Shown piece after piece: positions 16,553 to 24,691 of a DNA stretch of 64,000 nucleotides. The position numbers were made by a program, and so were the translations under genes. Position 1 is the stretch's first letter, and each line of letters starts with the position of its first letter. The notes below the pieces were generated by a model. It made no database searches. It was not told the DNA's origin and saw nothing but the letters and a program-made list of their open reading frames with translations. Source of the DNA: SIG440 sp045645805 (GTDB lineage Bacteria; Bacillota; Clostridia; Monoglobales; Monoglobaceae); contig JAZRJL010000013.1 in NCBI GenBank assembly GCA_045645805.1, positions 10,576-74,575 of the forward strand, written 5' to 3'.

Positions 16553-18292
16553 ATGGAAATGGTTAATATTAAAATAAACGGTCAGAGCCTTAGTGTTCCT
16601 GCAAACTACACTATCTTAGAGGCTGCCCGCAGTGCAAATATCGAAATCCCTACCCTTTGCTATCTCAAGGATGTAAGCAAGACCGGTTCTTGCAGAATGT
16701 GTATAGTTGAGGTTGTAGGTGCAAGAAACCTTCAGGCTGCTTGCGTTTATCCTGTATCAGAGGGTATGGAGGTTCTTACAAACACACAAAAGGTTAGAGA
16801 CGCAAGAAAAATCAATCTTGAACTTCTTCTCTCAAACCATGACCGCAAGTGCCTCACTTGTGCAAGAAATCAGAACTGTGAACTCCAAAAGCTTGCAGAC
16901 GAGCTTGGTGTTACAGATATCACATACCAGGGTGAAAGAAACGAATATGATATCGATGAAGTTTCACCTTCAATCGTTCGTGACAACAACAAGTGCGTTC
17001 TTTGCCGTCGCTGTGTAAGTGCTTGTAAAACAATCCAGACTGTTTCTGTTATTGATGCAACAGAAAGAGGCTTTAAAACAACAATCGCATCACCCTTCAA
17101 CAAGTCTCTTGGCGAAGTTCCCTGCGTAAACTGTGGTCAGTGTATTGTTGCCTGCCCCACAGGTGCACTTCGTGAAAAGGACAATACAGCTGATGTATGG
17201 GCTGCAATCAACGACCCTGAAAAATACGTTGTTGTTCAGACAGCTCCTGCAGTAAGAGTTGGTCTTGGTGAAGAATTCGGTTATGAAATCGGTACACCTG
17301 TTACAGGCAAAATGGCTGCTGCCCTTAGAAGAATGGGCTTTGACGGCGTATTTGACACAGATACAGGTGCTGACCTTACAATTATGGAAGAAGGTACAGA
17401 GTTTATCAACCGCCTCCAAAACGGTGGCAAGCTGCCCCTTATCACATCATGCAGCCCCGGTTGGATTAAGTTCTGTGAACACAACTTCCCTGACTTCCTT
17501 GAAAATCTTTCAAGCTGTAAGTCGCCTCACCAGATGTTTGGTGCAATCCTCAAGACATACTATGCTGAAAAGATGGGCATTGACCCCAAGAAGATGTTTG
17601 TAGTTTCGGTTATGCCTTGTGTTGCTAAGAAGTTTGAGGCAGGTCGTCCTGAGATGGAGGTTGACAAGCTTCGTGACGTTGATGCAGTTATCTCAACACG
17701 TGAGCTTGCAAAGATGATTAAGCAGTCAGGTATTCTCTTCAACAAGCTTCCTGATGAGAAGTTTGACAACCCGTTTGAAGAAGCAAGCGGTGCAGGCGTT
17801 ATCTTTGGCGCAACAGGTGGTGTTATGGAAGCCGCTCTTCGTACGGTTGTTGAGGTTCTTGAAGGCAAGTCATTTGATAATCTTGATTATGAAGCAGTAA
17901 GAGGTACTGATGGTATCAAGGAAGCAACCCTTACAGTTGCAGGTACCGAGGTTAAGGTTGCTGTTGTAAACGGTCTTGGAAATGCAAGAAAGGTTCTTAA
18001 CGATATCCGTGCAGGCAAGGCAAACTATCACTTTATCGAAGTTATGGCATGCCCCGGCGGTTGTGTAACAGGAGGCGGACAGCCTATCGTTGATTCAGCG
18101 GTTCGTATGGACGTTGATGTAAAGGCTAAGCGTGCTGCAGGTCTTTATGCTGAGGACAAGGCGTTGCCTGTTCGCAAGAGCCACGAGAACCCTGATATCA
18201 AGCTTTTGTATTCAGAATTCCTTGAAAAACCGGGCAGCCACAAGGCTCATGAATTGCTCCATACACATTATGAAGCAAGACCTAAGTTCTAA
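16553..18292 (+). CDS. hydA: HydA, catalytic subunit of NADH/ferredoxin-dependent [FeFe]-hydrogenase
   Basis: 579 residues. N-terminal [2Fe-2S] domain (GSCRMCIVEV), a His/Cys cluster (HDRKCLTCARNQNC), two [4Fe-4S] motifs (CVLCRRCVSAC, CGQCIVACP), then the H-cluster domain with TSCSPGW, MPCVAKK and MACPGGCVTGGGQP, all catalytic residues present. With HydB and HydC it makes H2 from NADH plus reduced ferredoxin. TSCSPGW, rather than TSCCPGW, is typical of the trimeric bifurcating group. Start ATG 16553; ATG 16559 is also possible. Confidence 0.96.
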   Translation: MEMVNIKINGQSLSVPANYTILEAARSANIEIPTLCYLKDVSKTGSCRMCIVEVVGARNLQAACVYPVSEGMEVLTNTQKVRDARKINLELLLSNHDRKCLTCARNQNCELQKLADELGVTDITYQGERNEYDIDEVSPSIVRDNNKCVLCRRCVSACKTIQTVSVIDATERGFKTTIASPFNKSLGEVPCVNCGQCIVACPTGALREKDNTADVWAAINDPEKYVVVQTAPAVRVGLGEEFGYEIGTPVTGKMAAALRRMGFDGVFDTDTGADLTIMEEGTEFINRLQNGGKLPLITSCSPGWIKFCEHNFPDFLENLSSCKSPHQMFGAILKTYYAEKMGIDPKKMFVVSVMPCVAKKFEAGRPEMEVDKLRDVDAVISTRELAKMIKQSGILFNKLPDEKFDNPFEEASGAGVIFGATGGVMEAALRTVVEVLEGKSFDNLDYEAVRGTDGIKEATLTVAGTEVKVAVVNGLGNARKVLNDIRAGKANYHFIEVMACPGGCVTGGGQPIVDSAVRMDVDVKAKRAAGLYAEDKALPVRKSHENPDIKLLYSEFLEKPGSHKAHELLHTHYEARPKF

Positions 18293-18304
18293 TTTTAAAA
18301 ATTT

Positions 18305-18345
18305 TTGGCGGAAATTCCTGATGGGATTTCCGCCAATTTTTATTT
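18305..18345 (+). terminator. Rho-independent terminator of the hyd operon
   Basis: Eleven-base perfect stem TTGGCGGAAAT (18305-18315) / ATTTCCGCCAA (18326-18336), followed by TTTTTATTT. Confidence 0.9.
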
Positions 18346-18370
18346 GATAACAAAAATTTCAAAAAAACAC

Positions 18371-18399
18371 TTGCAATAATTATTGGGATATGATATAAT
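18371..18399 (+). promoter_or_regulatory. tRNA-Leu promoter
   Basis: TTGCAA (18371-18376), 17-base spacer, TATAAT (18394-18399) with an extended TGA just before it. The tRNA starts 18 bases after the -10. Confidence 0.75.
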
Positions 18400-18417
18400 A
18401 ATTTGCGTTGAATAAAT

Positions 18418-18504
18418 GCCGGTGTGGTGGAATTGGCAGACGCGCTGGACTCAAAATCCTGTGGTAGCAATACCGTATCGGTTCGACCCCGATCACCGGC
18501 ACCA
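18418..18504 (+). tRNA. tRNA-Leu (anticodon CAA)
   Basis: Class II tRNA of 87 bases. Acceptor stem GCCGGTG (18418-18424) / CACCGGC (18494-18500), discriminator A, CCA encoded at 18502-18504. The anticodon loop CTCAAAA gives anticodon CAA for UUG codons; there is a long variable arm and a T arm with GGTTCGACCCC. The anticodon stem CTGGA/TCCTG has a U-U mismatch at its second pair, where the usual form is CAGGA/TCCTG. Confidence 0.93.
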
Positions 18505-18505
18505 G

Positions 18506-18536
18506 AAAAAGACTATTCTTCGGAATAGTCTTTTTT
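18506..18536 (+). terminator. Terminator after tRNA-Leu
   Basis: Thirteen-base perfect stem (18506-18518 / 18523-18535) capped by a TTCG tetraloop, with a run of T's. Confidence 0.9.
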
Positions 18537-18540
18537 CAAC

Positions 18541-18722
18541 GAAATAAATCCTTTCAGGATTTGTGAAATTCCCTTCGGGCGTGAAATATTGCTTGGCAAT
18601 GTGAAATACGCCTTAAGGCGTGTGATAAAAGGATTTATTTTATTTCACAGAAAGCGACAGCTTTCTATTTTACAATTTCTGCAAGAAATTATTTCATATT
18701 GAGCTTTAGCGAGATATTTCAC
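18541..18722. repeat. Array of seven short hairpins separated by GTGAAAT / ATTTCAC linkers
   Basis: Hairpins at 18546-18562, 18571-18579, 18588-18600 and 18608-18621 are separated by GTGAAAT at 18563, 18581 and 18601. After a turn, hairpins at 18649-18666, 18674-18690 and 18698-18715 are bounded by ATTTCAC (18642), ATTTTAC (18667), ATTTCAT (18691) and ATTTCAC (18716), so the linkers of the two halves are mutually complementary. A 13-base inverted repeat (18542-18554 / 18628-18640) encloses the left half. The hairpin arms differ from one another; only the linkers are conserved. No protein is encoded. With the terminator at 18763 it fills the gap between tRNA-Leu and mraZ. Its nature is unknown: a non-autonomous mobile repeat or a structured RNA. 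Confidence 0.8.
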
Positions 18723-18762
18723 TAAAATAAAAATATTCTTATGGTTCTGCTTTACCAAATAA

Positions 18763-18795
18763 ACGACAATTTTCGATAGAAAGTTGTCGTTTTTG
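18763..18795 (+). terminator. Terminator between hairpin array and mraZ
   Basis: Stem ACGACAA/TTGTCGT (18763-18769 / 18784-18790) extended by TTTC/GAAA around a GATA loop, followed by TTTTGTTTTG. It would end any transcript leaving the tRNA-Leu/array segment. Confidence 0.8.
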
Positions 18796-18879
18796 TTTTG
18801 CTTATGAAAAGCTTATTTTTAATGTATCTATTGTGTTAAAAAATTTTTTCAAATTTATTAAAAAAATTTAAAAAAACTA

Positions 18880-18908
18880 TTGCAAAATGAGAAAAAATAT
18901 AGTATTAT
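18880..18908 (+). promoter_or_regulatory. Promoter of the dcw cluster (Pmra)
   Basis: TTGCAA (18880-18885), 17 bases, TATTAT (18903-18908). The expected start site lies next to the MraZ boxes. The upstream stretch 18830-18880 is very A/T-rich with phased A-tracts. Confidence 0.65.
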
Positions 18909-18913
18909 AGAAG

Positions 18914-18956
18914 AAAGTGGAGCGAAGTGGAACGATTTCCCCATAAAGTGGAGCGA
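18914..18956 (+). promoter_or_regulatory. MraZ-box repeats
   Basis: AAAGTGGAGCG at 18914, AAGTGGAACG at 18925 and AAAGTGGAGCG at 18945. The GTGG cores at 18917, 18927 and 18948 are 10 and 21 bases apart, that is, on one face of the helix. MraZ binds short direct repeats of this kind upstream of its own gene, so autoregulation of the dcw promoter is likely. Confidence 0.7.
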
Positions 18957-18986
18957 AAAAAGATATAGGCAAGGAGATGAAAACCG

Positions 18987-19412
18987 GTGCTTATAGGTGA
19001 ATATTATCACAATCTTGATACCAAAGGACGTGTGAGTATCCCATCAAAGTTCAGAGATGATCTGGGTGGGACTTTTGTGCTGTCCAAAGGTCTTGACAAT
19101 TGCCTGTATGCATATTCTACCGCAGAGTGGGAGGGTTTTCAGCGTGACTTGCTTGAGCTTCGGGGCAAGGATGCACAAAAGGTTCGCCGTTTCTTTTTCA
19201 GCGGTGCTTCCGAGTGTGAAATTGATTCACAGGGACGTGTGGTTATACCGCCGGTTTTCAGAGAATATGCAAGCCTTAAAAAAGAGCTTGTGATTATCGG
19301 CAACTCAAACCGTGCTGAAATCTGGGACAAGGCTGCCTGGGAGGAATATATTTCCGACTCCTCGTTTGATTCTGAAGAAATTGCTGATGCTATGGAGCGA
19401 CTTGGCTTATGA
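18987..19412 (+). CDS. mraZ: Transcriptional regulator MraZ
   Basis: 141-residue MraZ with its two AbrB-like halves: NLDTKGRVSIPSKFR near residue 10 and CEIDSQGRVVIPPVFRE near residue 75. It is a DNA-binding repressor/modulator of the division and cell-wall cluster. The start is GTG 18987, with AAGGAG at 18971-18976. Its TGA overlaps the rsmH ATG. Confidence 0.95.
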   Translation: MLIGEYYHNLDTKGRVSIPSKFRDDLGGTFVLSKGLDNCLYAYSTAEWEGFQRDLLELRGKDAQKVRRFFFSGASECEIDSQGRVVIPPVFREYASLKKELVIIGNSNRAEIWDKAAWEEYISDSSFDSEEIADAMERLGL

Positions 19413-20344
19413 GCATAGAATTCAAACATATTTCGGTATTGCTTGAAGAAAGTGTAAATTTGCTTGAGGTAAAGCCTGACGGGATTTATGTTGACGGAAC
19501 CTTGGGCGGTGGAGGTCATTCGGCCTTTATCTGCTCAAAGCTTTCGGACAATGGAAGTCTTATCGGGATTGACCGTGATATGACAGCAATTGATGCTGCA
19601 GGCAAACGCCTTTCACAGTTTGGTAACAAGGTAACAATAGTTCATAATAACTTTGCAAACATAAAACAGGTTCTTTCTGAGCTTGATATAAAGGAAATAG
19701 ACGGTGCAATTTTAGACCTTGGTGTTTCGTCGCCTCAGCTTGATACGGCTGAGAGGGGCTTCAGCTACAATATGGATGCACGACTTGATATGAGAATGAA
19801 CCGTGAAGACAGCTTGAGTGCCTATGATGTGGTAAACACATATACCGAGGAACAGCTAAGCAAAATAATTTTTGAATACGGTGAGGAACGCTTTGCAAGG
19901 CAGGTGGCACGAAAGATTGTTGCAGCACGGGAAAAGATGCGCATAGAGACAACATTTCAGCTTGTGGATATAATAAAGACAGCTATACCTGCAAAGCTGC
20001 GTGACAAAAATCCGGCAATACGGACATTTCAAGCTATCAGAATTGAAGTTAACAAGGAACTTGAAATTCTTGAAAATGCCATAAAAGATTTTGTGGATGT
20101 GTTAAAACCCGGTGGGGTTTTGTCGATTATTACATTCCATTCACTTGAGGACAGAATTGTAAAGCAAACCTTTCAAAGACTAAGCGAAGGTTGTACCTGC
20201 CCGAAAAACTTTCCGGTATGTGTATGCGGAAACAAGCCGGTGGTAAAGCTTATAAACCGTAAGCCCATTGTTTCGGGCAGTGCGGAGCTGGAAATGAATA
20301 TTCGTGCTCACAGTGCAAAGCTGAGAGCAATTAAAAAAATATAA
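19409..20344 (+). CDS. rsmH: 16S rRNA (cytosine-1402 N4)-methyltransferase RsmH
   Basis: 311-residue SAM-dependent methyltransferase (MraW) that N4-methylates C1402 in the decoding centre. SAM site VDGTLGGGGHS near residue 30, then LDLGVSSPQLD, AIRIEVNKELE and ITFHSLEDRIVK. A four-base overlap with mraZ (ATGA) indicates coupling. Confidence 0.96.
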   Translation: MSIEFKHISVLLEESVNLLEVKPDGIYVDGTLGGGGHSAFICSKLSDNGSLIGIDRDMTAIDAAGKRLSQFGNKVTIVHNNFANIKQVLSELDIKEIDGAILDLGVSSPQLDTAERGFSYNMDARLDMRMNREDSLSAYDVVNTYTEEQLSKIIFEYGEERFARQVARKIVAAREKMRIETTFQLVDIIKTAIPAKLRDKNPAIRTFQAIRIEVNKELEILENAIKDFVDVLKPGGVLSIITFHSLEDRIVKQTFQRLSEGCTCPKNFPVCVCGNKPVVKLINRKPIVSGSAELEMNIRAHSAKLRAIKKI

Positions 20345-20362
20345 AAAGGAGGAGTTCTGAAA

Positions 20363-20878
20363 ATGGCAAATTTGTACGGCTACAACACCAGTACAGCAAG
20401 GAAACTTGACATCACTGATGCAGGATACGGACAGAATTTACATAAAGAACTTCATAATATAACAACTACAAAAGGAAACATAAAGAAAGTTCCAAAACAG
20501 AAAAATCGGTTTAGTGGCTTGGTAACTGTGGCACTTTGTTTTGCAATGGCTTTTGCTGTTGTAAGCGGATATGTTTCAATAAATGAAGCAAACAATGAAA
20601 TATCTGCACTCCGTGCTGAATATAATGATATTGTTGCAGGAAATCAGGCGCTTCAGGTGAAGATTGACAAGGCAATTGACCTCAATCAGCTTCAGGAGCT
20701 TGCAGGTGAGAAATTTGGCATGGTAAGACCCGAAAGATATCAGATGTTTTATGTTGACCTTGAAATGGGTGACTATGCTGAAAGTACCGCAGACAAAACA
20801 AGGCTTGAAAAGGAAGAAAAAATAAATGTTGCAGGGGTTCCCGGCATAATTACCGGTGCTTTGAATATATTTAACTAA
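20363..20878 (+). CDS. ftsL: FtsL-like cell division protein
   Basis: 171 residues: basic cytoplasmic tail (to about 50), one transmembrane helix (about 52-72, LVTVALCFAMAFAVVSGYV), then a short periplasmic coiled coil (EANNEISALRAEYNDI). Size, topology and position between rsmH and the PBP gene match FtsL, which links FtsI/FtsW to DivIB/DivIC. Sequence identity in this family is low, so the call rests mainly on context. AAAAGGAGGAG precedes ATG 20363. Confidence 0.8.
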   Translation: MANLYGYNTSTARKLDITDAGYGQNLHKELHNITTTKGNIKKVPKQKNRFSGLVTVALCFAMAFAVVSGYVSINEANNEISALRAEYNDIVAGNQALQVKIDKAIDLNQLQELAGEKFGMVRPERYQMFYVDLEMGDYAESTADKTRLEKEEKINVAGVPGIITGALNIFN

Positions 20879-20978
20879 TATTATTAAAACAAAATATTTA
20901 AAAGTAAAAGCACAAAATAGAAAATTAAGAAAATGAATGTTAAATGCATTTTGCGTTTAATTGTTTGGAGGTATTATT

Positions 20979-23207
20979 GTGCAAACCGAACAAAGCACAT
21001 TCAAACAACGGGGAAGAATCATATTTCTGCTGTGTGCAGTTATAGTGATTTTTTTTCTTTTAATGGTGAGAGTTGCGTGGCTTCAAATCATAGACGGTGA
21101 GAAGCTTTCTTCTGCTGCCCGTGAACAGCAGACGAGCGACAATACAATAAGTCCCAAACGTGGGCTTATATATGACCGCAATATGAAGGTTCTTGCCAAC
21201 AATTTAAGTGTGGAAACGATCAGTATTACTCCAAAGAATGTGCGGTCAAATACAAAGCAGAGCAAGGAACAAATTGCAAAAAAGCTCGCTGAAATTCTTG
21301 AACTTAATGAAGATGACGTTTTAAAAAAGATTGAAAAGCAGTCAAACTTTGAATATATCAAACGAAAAGTAGAAAGAGACCAGGCGGATGCAGTACGCAG
21401 CTATATAGAGGAATATAGCCTTGACGGAATAAAGTTTTCGGAGGATACAAAAAGATACTATCCTTACGGCAATTTTGCTTCTCAGGTTATAGGTTTTGTA
21501 GGTAATGACAACAATGGTCTTGAGGGTATTGAGATGGTATATGACGACCATCTTAAGGGCGTTCCCGGCAGAATTGTTTCGGCGAACAAAACAGCAGGGC
21601 TTGAGATACCCGATAATTATGAAAGTTATTACGAGCCACAAAACGGTAAAAGTGTTGTACTCACTATTGATGAGACAATACAGCACTTTGCTGAAAAGCA
21701 TCTTGAAACTGCAAGAATAGAAAATCAGCTTGAAGAAGGTGCTGCGGCAATAGTAATGAACGTTAAAACCGGTGAAATTCTTGCTATGGCAACCAAGCCG
21801 GATTATGATTTGAATCAGCCATTTGCAATAACCGAGGCAGTTGAACAAAAATACCCCGAAATTAAGGCAGAGCTTGAAAAGCTTGAGGGGTCGGAATATA
21901 ATGCCAAGCTTACAGAGGTAACGCAGTTTTTAAGACGTAACAAAGCCGTAGTTGATTCATACGAGCCGGGCTCGACATTTAAGATTGCAGTTGCATCAAT
22001 GGCTCTTGAAGAGAATGTAGTCGGACTTAATGACCATTTCTTTTGCAGCGGTTCAATCAAGGTTGCTGACCGCAGAATTGCCTGTGCAAATAGAAACGGT
22101 CACGGTGCGGAGACCTTTGTTCAGGGCGTACAAAACTCTTGCAACCCTGTGTTTATTGAGGTTGGTGCAAGGGTAGGCCGTGAAAAGTTTATGAAGTATG
22201 TAAAAGGCTTTGGTTTCAGAGAAACTACGGGTATAGAGCTTCCCGGTGAGACGGACGGTATCTTTCACGCGGCGGAAAACTTCAAAGAGATTGACCTTGC
22301 TACATCGTCTTTCGGACAGAGCTTTAATGTTACACCACTTCAGATGATTACAATGGTTGCAGCTGTTGCCAATGGTGGAACACTTATGAAACCCCATCTT
22401 GTAAAACAGCTTGTTGATGAAGATAAAAATGTTATTGAAGAATTTAAACCGACAGTTGTGCGTCAGGTGATTTCAAAAGAAACCAGTGATACAATGTGCA
22501 AAATACTTGAATCTGTTGTATCAGAGGGTGGAGGTAAAAATGCATATCTTGCAGGCTACCGTATTGCCGGCAAGACCGGTACTTCTGAAAAACAGCCCCG
22601 TGGCAATGGTAAATATGTGGCATCCTTTGTTGGCTTTGCACCTGCAGATGACCCTGAAATCGTATGTTTGGTTATACTTGACCAGCCGCCGGTGGGCAAT
22701 ACTTATTACGGAGGGCTTATTGCGGCACCTGTTGTAAAAAATATTCTTGAGGAAAGCCTTCAGTATCTCGGTGTTGAGCCTGAATATACTCAGGAAGAGC
22801 TTGAACTTATTGAAATTACAGTTCCTGATATTACAGGCAAAACCAGAAAAGAAGCCGAGGCAATGCTTAAAGAAGTTGGTGTAAATATCAGTATAAAGGG
22901 ACAGGGCGATATCATATTTGACCAGGTTCCAAAGCCAAACTCAAAGCTTGCTAAAAATTCAAAGGTGGTTGCGTACACCGAGGGCGAGGAAAGTCGCAAA
23001 ACGATAACCATTCCCAATGTTGTGGGATGCTATGGTTCAGAGGCAAATAAGGGAATTATAAATGCCGGACTCAATGTACGTATCAAAGGACTTTCAAACA
23101 CCGGCGGTATTGCAATTTGTACCGAACAGTCACCAGCGGCGGGTACAGTTGTAGAGCCGGGTACAATTGTTACACTTGACTTCAGATTTGCGGAAATTCG
23201 TGACTGA
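20979..23207 (+). CDS. Class B penicillin-binding protein with PASTA domains (FtsI/SpoVD type)
   Basis: 742-residue septal transpeptidase. One N-terminal transmembrane helix (about 14-33), PBP dimerisation domain, transpeptidase domain with SxxK in EPGSTFKI, SxN in NSCNP and KTG in AGKTGTSEK, then two C-terminal PASTA repeats (PDITGKTRKEAEAML and PNVVGCYGSEA). It makes peptide cross-links during division; in spore formers the PASTA form is often SpoVD. GTG 20979 is chosen over TTG 20961 because GGAGG at 20967-20971 is 7 bases before the GTG. Confidence 0.93.
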   Translation: MQTEQSTFKQRGRIIFLLCAVIVIFFLLMVRVAWLQIIDGEKLSSAAREQQTSDNTISPKRGLIYDRNMKVLANNLSVETISITPKNVRSNTKQSKEQIAKKLAEILELNEDDVLKKIEKQSNFEYIKRKVERDQADAVRSYIEEYSLDGIKFSEDTKRYYPYGNFASQVIGFVGNDNNGLEGIEMVYDDHLKGVPGRIVSANKTAGLEIPDNYESYYEPQNGKSVVLTIDETIQHFAEKHLETARIENQLEEGAAAIVMNVKTGEILAMATKPDYDLNQPFAITEAVEQKYPEIKAELEKLEGSEYNAKLTEVTQFLRRNKAVVDSYEPGSTFKIAVASMALEENVVGLNDHFFCSGSIKVADRRIACANRNGHGAETFVQGVQNSCNPVFIEVGARVGREKFMKYVKGFGFRETTGIELPGETDGIFHAAENFKEIDLATSSFGQSFNVTPLQMITMVAAVANGGTLMKPHLVKQLVDEDKNVIEEFKPTVVRQVISKETSDTMCKILESVVSEGGGKNAYLAGYRIAGKTGTSEKQPRGNGKYVASFVGFAPADDPEIVCLVILDQPPVGNTYYGGLIAAPVVKNILEESLQYLGVEPEYTQEELELIEITVPDITGKTRKEAEAMLKEVGVNISIKGQGDIIFDQVPKPNSKLAKNSKVVAYTEGEESRKTITIPNVVGCYGSEANKGIINAGLNVRIKGLSNTGGIAICTEQSPAAGTVVEPGTIVTLDFRFAEIRD

Positions 23208-23230
23208 TTAATTTGAAAGGATAGGTTAAA

Positions 23231-24679
23231 ATGACTCTGTCAAAATTACTTGAAAATACAGATATTATCACCTGTCAAGGGAATATTGATATAAAGGTTT
23301 CGGGGATTGCGTTTAATTCCCGTGATGTTAAACCGGGTAATGTATTTGTGTGCATAAGCGGTTTTAAAACCGACGGGCATCAGTATGCTCAGGATGCACT
23401 TGAAAGAGGTGCTGTTGCAATTGTTGCCGAAAGGGAGCTTGACGAGGTTGCGGCAACACAGGTGGTTGTAAAAAATTCCCGTCTTGCGCTTGCCCATATG
23501 GCTGCTGTATACTATGACTATCCCTTTAAAAGATTTTGCCTTATCGGTATAACGGGTACAAACGGCAAAACCACCACCACGTATCTTGTAAAAACCATTC
23601 TTGAAAGCTGTGGGCAAAAGGTAGGTCTTATCGGTACAAATCAGAATATGATAGGTTCTGCAGTGATACCGTCACATCATACAACCCCCGATTCCTTGGA
23701 ACTTATGGAGTTGTTTGACCGTATGGCAAAAGAGGATGTAGATACTGTTGTTATGGAGATATCATCGCATTCTCTTGCCCTTGACAGAGTTGCAGCGTGC
23801 AGCTTTGATGTAGGGGCATTTACCAATGTTACACAGGACCATCTTGATTTTCATGAAACTATGGAAAACTATATTGATGCAAAGGCGCTTCTTTTTAAGA
23901 TGTGCAGAAAAGGTGTGGTAAATATTGATGACAATGCCGCACCGAAAATGATTTCTGCTGCAAACTGCGATATTATTCGATACAGCACAGCAGCAGATAC
24001 AGATTTGTTTGCAAAAAATATTGAATACAAAGCAGACGGTGTAGTTTTTGATATATGTTATAAAGGAAGATGCGAAAAAATTGAGCTTTCAATTCCTGGC
24101 AGATTTTCGGTTTATAATGCACTTACTGCTGCCGGCTGTTGTCTTGCCACAGGCTTAAGCCTTGAAAGAATTGCGAAAGGATTAAAGGCGGCAACTGGCG
24201 TAAAAGGCAGAATTGAAGTTGTAAAAACCAATACAGATTATACTGTTATTATTGACTATGCTCATACACCCGACGGTCTTGTTAATATTCTTAATGCAAT
24301 TCGTGGCTTTGCAAAGGGGAGAATAGTGACCCTTTTCGGCTGTGGCGGTGACCGTGACAAAACAAAGCGGCCGCAAATGGGAAAGATTGCCGGTGAGCTT
24401 TCGGATTATTGTATTGTTACAAGTGACAATCCCCGAAGCGAAGAACCTTCAGCTATAATTAGTGATATTCTTGAGGGCATAAAGGATACAGGTTGTGAAT
24501 ATAAGGTTATTGAAAACAGATTTGATGCAATTGAGTATGCATTGGATAATGCGAAAAAGGACGATATAATTCTTCTTGCCGGCAAAGGGCATGAACCGTA
24601 TCAGATTTTAAAGGACAGAACAATAGTGTTTGATGAAAGAGAAATTGTTTTAAAGTTGATTGATTCTGCAGAAGGGTAG
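23231..24679 (+). CDS. murE: UDP-MurNAc-tripeptide synthetase MurE (meso-DAP adding)
   Basis: 482-residue Mur ligase that adds the third residue to UDP-MurNAc-L-Ala-D-Glu. ATP loop GITGTNGKTTTTYL near residue 115, central HTTPDSLE, C-terminal ligand loop TSDNPRSEEP. The DNPR motif predicts meso-diaminopimelate rather than lysine as substrate. It follows the PBP gene by 23 bases. Confidence 0.95.
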   Translation: MTLSKLLENTDIITCQGNIDIKVSGIAFNSRDVKPGNVFVCISGFKTDGHQYAQDALERGAVAIVAERELDEVAATQVVVKNSRLALAHMAAVYYDYPFKRFCLIGITGTNGKTTTTYLVKTILESCGQKVGLIGTNQNMIGSAVIPSHHTTPDSLELMELFDRMAKEDVDTVVMEISSHSLALDRVAACSFDVGAFTNVTQDHLDFHETMENYIDAKALLFKMCRKGVVNIDDNAAPKMISAANCDIIRYSTAADTDLFAKNIEYKADGVVFDICYKGRCEKIELSIPGRFSVYNALTAAGCCLATGLSLERIAKGLKAATGVKGRIEVVKTNTDYTVIIDYAHTPDGLVNILNAIRGFAKGRIVTLFGCGGDRDKTKRPQMGKIAGELSDYCIVTSDNPRSEEPSAIISDILEGIKDTGCEYKVIENRFDAIEYALDNAKKDDIILLAGKGHEPYQILKDRTIVFDEREIVLKLIDSAEG

Positions 24680-24691
24680 GATGATGTAACG

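Noticed and set aside
18541..18722. CRISPR array
   Set aside because: The repeated unit is only seven bases, the inserts are self-complementary rather than unique spacers, and no cas gene is present.
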